From the NCBI GenBank assembly GCA_023257915.1, contig JALRBB010000119.1, positions 1-7,971 of the forward strand: a DNA stretch of 7,971 bases, in the 5' to 3' direction. Below the pieces are notes generated by a model. It did not search any database and was not told the origin of the DNA. It worked only from the letters and a program-made list of their open reading frames with translations. Below are positions 5,891-7,971 of this stretch, one piece after another. Source of the stretch: Quisquiliibacterium sp. Lineage in GTDB: Bacteria > Pseudomonadota > Gammaproteobacteria > Burkholderiales > Burkholderiaceae_E. How positions within the stretch are numbered: the stretch's first letter is position 1; each line of letters begins with the position of its first letter. Made by a program: the position numbers and the translations under genes.

Positions 5891-5902
5891 CAGGAGACAG
5901 AC

Positions 5903-7201
5903 ATGGCTAACAAGATTCGTATTGACACCCCGATGCTCGACCAGCTCGAGTCCGGCCCGTGGCCCAGCTTCGTCACCGGGCTGAAACGCGTGGCCGAGGA
6001 AAAACAGTACATGGCCGACGTGCTGGGCACGCTCGAGACCTCGTACAACACGCGCAAGGGGTACTGGAAGGGCGGCACCGTCAGCGTGTTCGGCTATGGC
6101 GGTGGCGTGATCCCGCGCTTCACCGAGCTAAAGGACGAGAACGGCAAACCGAAGTTCCCGGATGCGGCCGAATTTCACACGCTACGCGTGATGCCGCCAC
6201 CCGGCATGCACTACAACACCGACGTGCTGCGCAAGATGGCAGACATCTGGGAGCGCCACGGTTCGGGCCTGATCGCGTTTCACGGACAGTCTGGCGACAT
6301 CATGTTCCAGGGCGTCACCTCGGCCAACGTGCAGCCTGCCTGGGACGAAATCAACGAGCTGGGCTTCGATCTGGGTGGCGCAGGCCCTGCGGTACGCACC
6401 GCGATGTCCTGCGTGGGTGCTGCGCGCTGCGAGCAATCCTGCTACGACGAAGCCAAGGCACACCGCACGGTGCTGAACAATTTCCTCGACGACATTCACC
6501 GCCCGGCGCTACCGTACAAGTTCAAGTTCAAGTTCTCGGGCTGCCCGAACGACTGCATGAACTCGGTGCAACGCGCCGACATGGCCATCATCGGCACCTG
6601 GCGCGACAACATCCGCACAGACGAGACGCTTGCCCGGCAATGGTTCGCCAAACACGGCATGCATGAGCTGGTACGCGACGTGATCGCGCGCTGCCCGACC
6701 AAGACCATCCAGATCAAGCCGGCCGGACAGGCAGCTAGCGGAGACACGATCTCCACGGTGGCGCTCGATGACCAGAACTGTCTAGAAATCGAGAACCGCG
6801 ACTGCGTGCGCTGCATGCATTGCGTGAACGTGATGACCGGCGCTCTGGCGCCGGGCAAGGACAAGGGCGCCACGGTGCTGGTCGGCGGCAAGCGAACGCT
6901 CAAGATTGGCGACCTGATGGGTACGGTGGTCGTGCCATTCATGAAGCTCGACTCGGAGGAAGACTTCGAAGAGCTGGTCGACCTGGCTCAGCGTGTGGTG
7001 GAGTTCTTTGCCGATAACGCGCTCGAGCATGAGCGCACCGGCGAGATGATCGAACGCATCGGTCTGGTCAACTTCCTGGACGGTATCGGCCTGGAGGTCG
7101 ACCCGAACATGGTGGCCACCCCGCGCACGAACCCATACGTCCGCATGGATGGCTGGGATGAGGAAGTCAACAAGATCGCCGCCCGCAAGAGCGCAGCCTG
7201 A
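5903..7201 (+). CDS. dsrA: Reverse dissimilatory sulfite reductase alpha subunit
   Basis: A 432-residue DsrA, full length for the family. With DsrB it forms the cytoplasmic sirohaem/iron-sulfur enzyme. In sulfur oxidisers this enzyme runs in reverse, turning DsrC-bound sulfur into sulfite. The cofactor cysteines are in place: C-x5-C at Cys170/176 (MSCVGAARCEQSC) and C-x3-C at Cys214/218 (SGCPNDC). The inserted ferredoxin domain has Cys264 (ARCPTK) and Cys301/304/307 (NRDCVRCMHC). The sequence closely follows the oxidative type of Allochromatium vinosum, e.g. TPMLDQLESGPWPSFVTGL, RKGYWKGGTVSVFGYGGG and TNPYVRMDGW. ATG 5903 has AGGAG 6 nt upstream; the longer open frame from 5807 is not family-like. 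Residues about 268-290, before Cys301, seem longer than in A. vinosum. dsrB follows 11 nt later. Confidence 0.97.
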   Translation: MANKIRIDTPMLDQLESGPWPSFVTGLKRVAEEKQYMADVLGTLETSYNTRKGYWKGGTVSVFGYGGGVIPRFTELKDENGKPKFPDAAEFHTLRVMPPPGMHYNTDVLRKMADIWERHGSGLIAFHGQSGDIMFQGVTSANVQPAWDEINELGFDLGGAGPAVRTAMSCVGAARCEQSCYDEAKAHRTVLNNFLDDIHRPALPYKFKFKFSGCPNDCMNSVQRADMAIIGTWRDNIRTDETLARQWFAKHGMHELVRDVIARCPTKTIQIKPAGQAASGDTISTVALDDQNCLEIENRDCVRCMHCVNVMTGALAPGKDKGATVLVGGKRTLKIGDLMGTVVVPFMKLDSEEDFEELVDLAQRVVEFFADNALEHERTGEMIERIGLVNFLDGIGLEVDPNMVATPRTNPYVRMDGWDEEVNKIAARKSAA

Positions 7202-7212
7202 GAGGAACACCG

Positions 7213-7851
7213 ATGAGCGAAGTCGCCCAGGCCCCGCAGGCCACCAAGACCGCCCCGCCGACCCCGCGCCGAGCCAAGGAAACCGGGGTGCCGGACAACC
7301 GGCAATACATGCATCCGGCGCTGATTCGCAACTACGGAAACTGGAAATTCCACGACCGACCGCGCCCGGGCGTACTGCATCACATCTCGCACAGTGGCGA
7401 AGAAGTCTGGTCGGTGCGCGCTGGCACACAACGTCAGATGGACGTGCACACGATCCGTCGCCTGTGCGATCTCGCTGACCACTACGCCGAAGGCCATGTG
7501 CGCTTCACGATCCGCTCGAACATCGAGTTCATCGTCGCCGACGGCGCCAAGGTCGGCCCGCTGATCGAAGCGCTCGAGTCTTCGGGCTTTCCGGTCGGGG
7601 GCACCGGCAATTCGGTCTCCATGATCGCGCACACCCAAGGCTGGCTGCACTGCGACATCCCGGGCACCGACGCGTCGGGCGTGGTCAAGTCACTGATGGA
7701 CAAGCTGCACAAGGAATTCGTCGTCGAGGAGATGCCGAACCGCGTGCGCATCACCACGTCGTGCTGCCAGATCAACTGTGGCGGCCAGGGCGACATCGCC
7801 ATCAACGTGCAGTACACCAAGCCGCCGGTCATCAACCACGACCTCGTCGCC
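7213..7851 (+). CDS. dsrB: Reverse dissimilatory sulfite reductase beta subunit, truncated by a chimeric junction
   Basis: The first ~213 residues of DsrB, of about 355 expected. The start ATG 7213 has GAGGA (7202-7206) 6 nt upstream and lies 11 nt after dsrA, so the two are co-translated. A Pro/Ala-rich beginning is followed by the DsrB core: [37 protein letters not shown] and [20 protein letters not shown]. The cofactor cysteines Cys147 (GWLHCDIPG) and Cys184/185/189 ([13 protein letters not shown]) are present. Authentic sequence ends in [10 protein letters not shown]; family members continue with a segment like NVCERP and a ferredoxin domain, both missing here. The frame stays open to 7971 only by chance, reading antisense through foreign sequence. 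The truncation is best taken as a sequence artefact and not a broken gene. Confidence 0.95.
7841..7851. other. Chimeric junction between dsrB and an antisense pnp fragment
   Basis: The 11 bases ACCTCGTCGCC fit both partners. On plus they encode the DsrB residues around DLVA; on minus they encode the PNPase residues around GDEV. To the left only dsrB makes sense, and to the right only antisense pnp does. Such inverted joints at short shared sequence are typical of template switching during amplification or of misassembly at a contig end. Confidence 0.8.
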
Positions 7852-7971
7852 TTCCTGCAATACATCCGTCACCTTGGCAATTCTTTCCTTGGCAATTTGC
7901 GAAATGTGCAACAGGCCTTCCGTTCCGGGCAGAATTTCGACAAACGCGCCGAAATCAACAATCTTCTTCAC
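7841..7971 (-). CDS. pnp: Fragment of polynucleotide phosphorylase S1 domain (chimeric end)
   Basis: Read on the minus strand from the window edge, about 43 residues match the C-terminal S1 RNA-binding domain of polynucleotide phosphorylase. The pieces [31 protein letters not shown] and [13 protein letters not shown] follow the family order. PNPase degrades RNA from the 3' end, and the S1 domain grips the RNA. After EGDEV the reading frame runs into antisense dsrB and stops making family sense. The region 7852-7971 is about 48% GC against about 64% in the dsrB sequence just before it, so it probably comes from another organism. Ribosomal protein S1 and other S1 proteins are possible alternatives, but the [19 protein letters not shown] combination favours PNPase. 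It is only a fragment, running off the right edge. Confidence 0.82.

Noticed and set aside
5807..5902. N-terminal extension of dsrA
   Set aside because: The added residues are not DsrA-like, would run through the leader hairpin, and ATG 5903 has a good ribosome site.
4800..5902. CRISPR array or further cas genes near the Cas6-like gene
   Set aside because: I looked for regularly spaced direct repeats and found none; all flanking genes are accounted for by other families.
7852..7971. C-terminal tail of DsrB in the open plus frame
   Set aside because: The plus-frame residues do not resemble DsrB, while the minus strand gives a clear PNPase S1 domain and the GC content shifts.

Overview
The window is high-GC DNA (about 64% in the dsrB part I counted) from a sulfur-oxidising proteobacterium. 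It carries the start of an oxidative-type dsrAB operon (reverse dissimilatory sulfite reductase). A DUF1840 gene is also present, a family I associate mainly with Betaproteobacteria. Beta- or Gammaproteobacteria is the best guess; genus cannot be read from this stretch.

Layout. 1-1072 (minus): a lipoprotein gene overlapping by 4 bp the start of an MFS transporter that runs off the left edge. 1089-1418 (plus): DUF1840, whose start lies only 16 bp from the divergent lipoprotein start, with both start codons inside one near-perfect palindrome (1071-1090). 1437-1459: a strong hairpin between convergent genes. 1468-5665 (minus): a compact run that reads, in transcription order, 79-aa small protein, Cas6/Cmx6-like protein, tandem TusA-TusA protein, conserved unknown protein, TauD/TfdA-type dioxygenase, YeeE/YedE sulfur transporter. 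5666-5902: divergent control region with inverted repeats and a leader hairpin. 5903 onward (plus): dsrA, complete, then dsrB, cut off by a chimeric junction at about 7841-7851.

How it fits together. The minus-strand run looks like a sulfur uptake and trafficking operon. The YeeE/YedE protein would import thiosulfate or a related sulfur species, and the double TusA would carry persulfide sulfur in the cytoplasm. The divergent dsrAB would oxidise carrier-bound sulfur to sulfite. The odd member is a Cas6/Cmx6-like RNA-endonuclease-family protein, with no CRISPR array and no other cas gene in view. It is translationally coupled to the 79-aa protein and placed between it and tusA-tusA. This is the best candidate for an undescribed role here.

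The last ~120-130 bases are not dsrB. Read on the minus strand they encode an S1 domain of polynucleotide phosphorylase, at about 48% GC, joined to dsrB through up to 11 bases of shared sequence. This is most likely a library or assembly chimera at a contig end, not biology.
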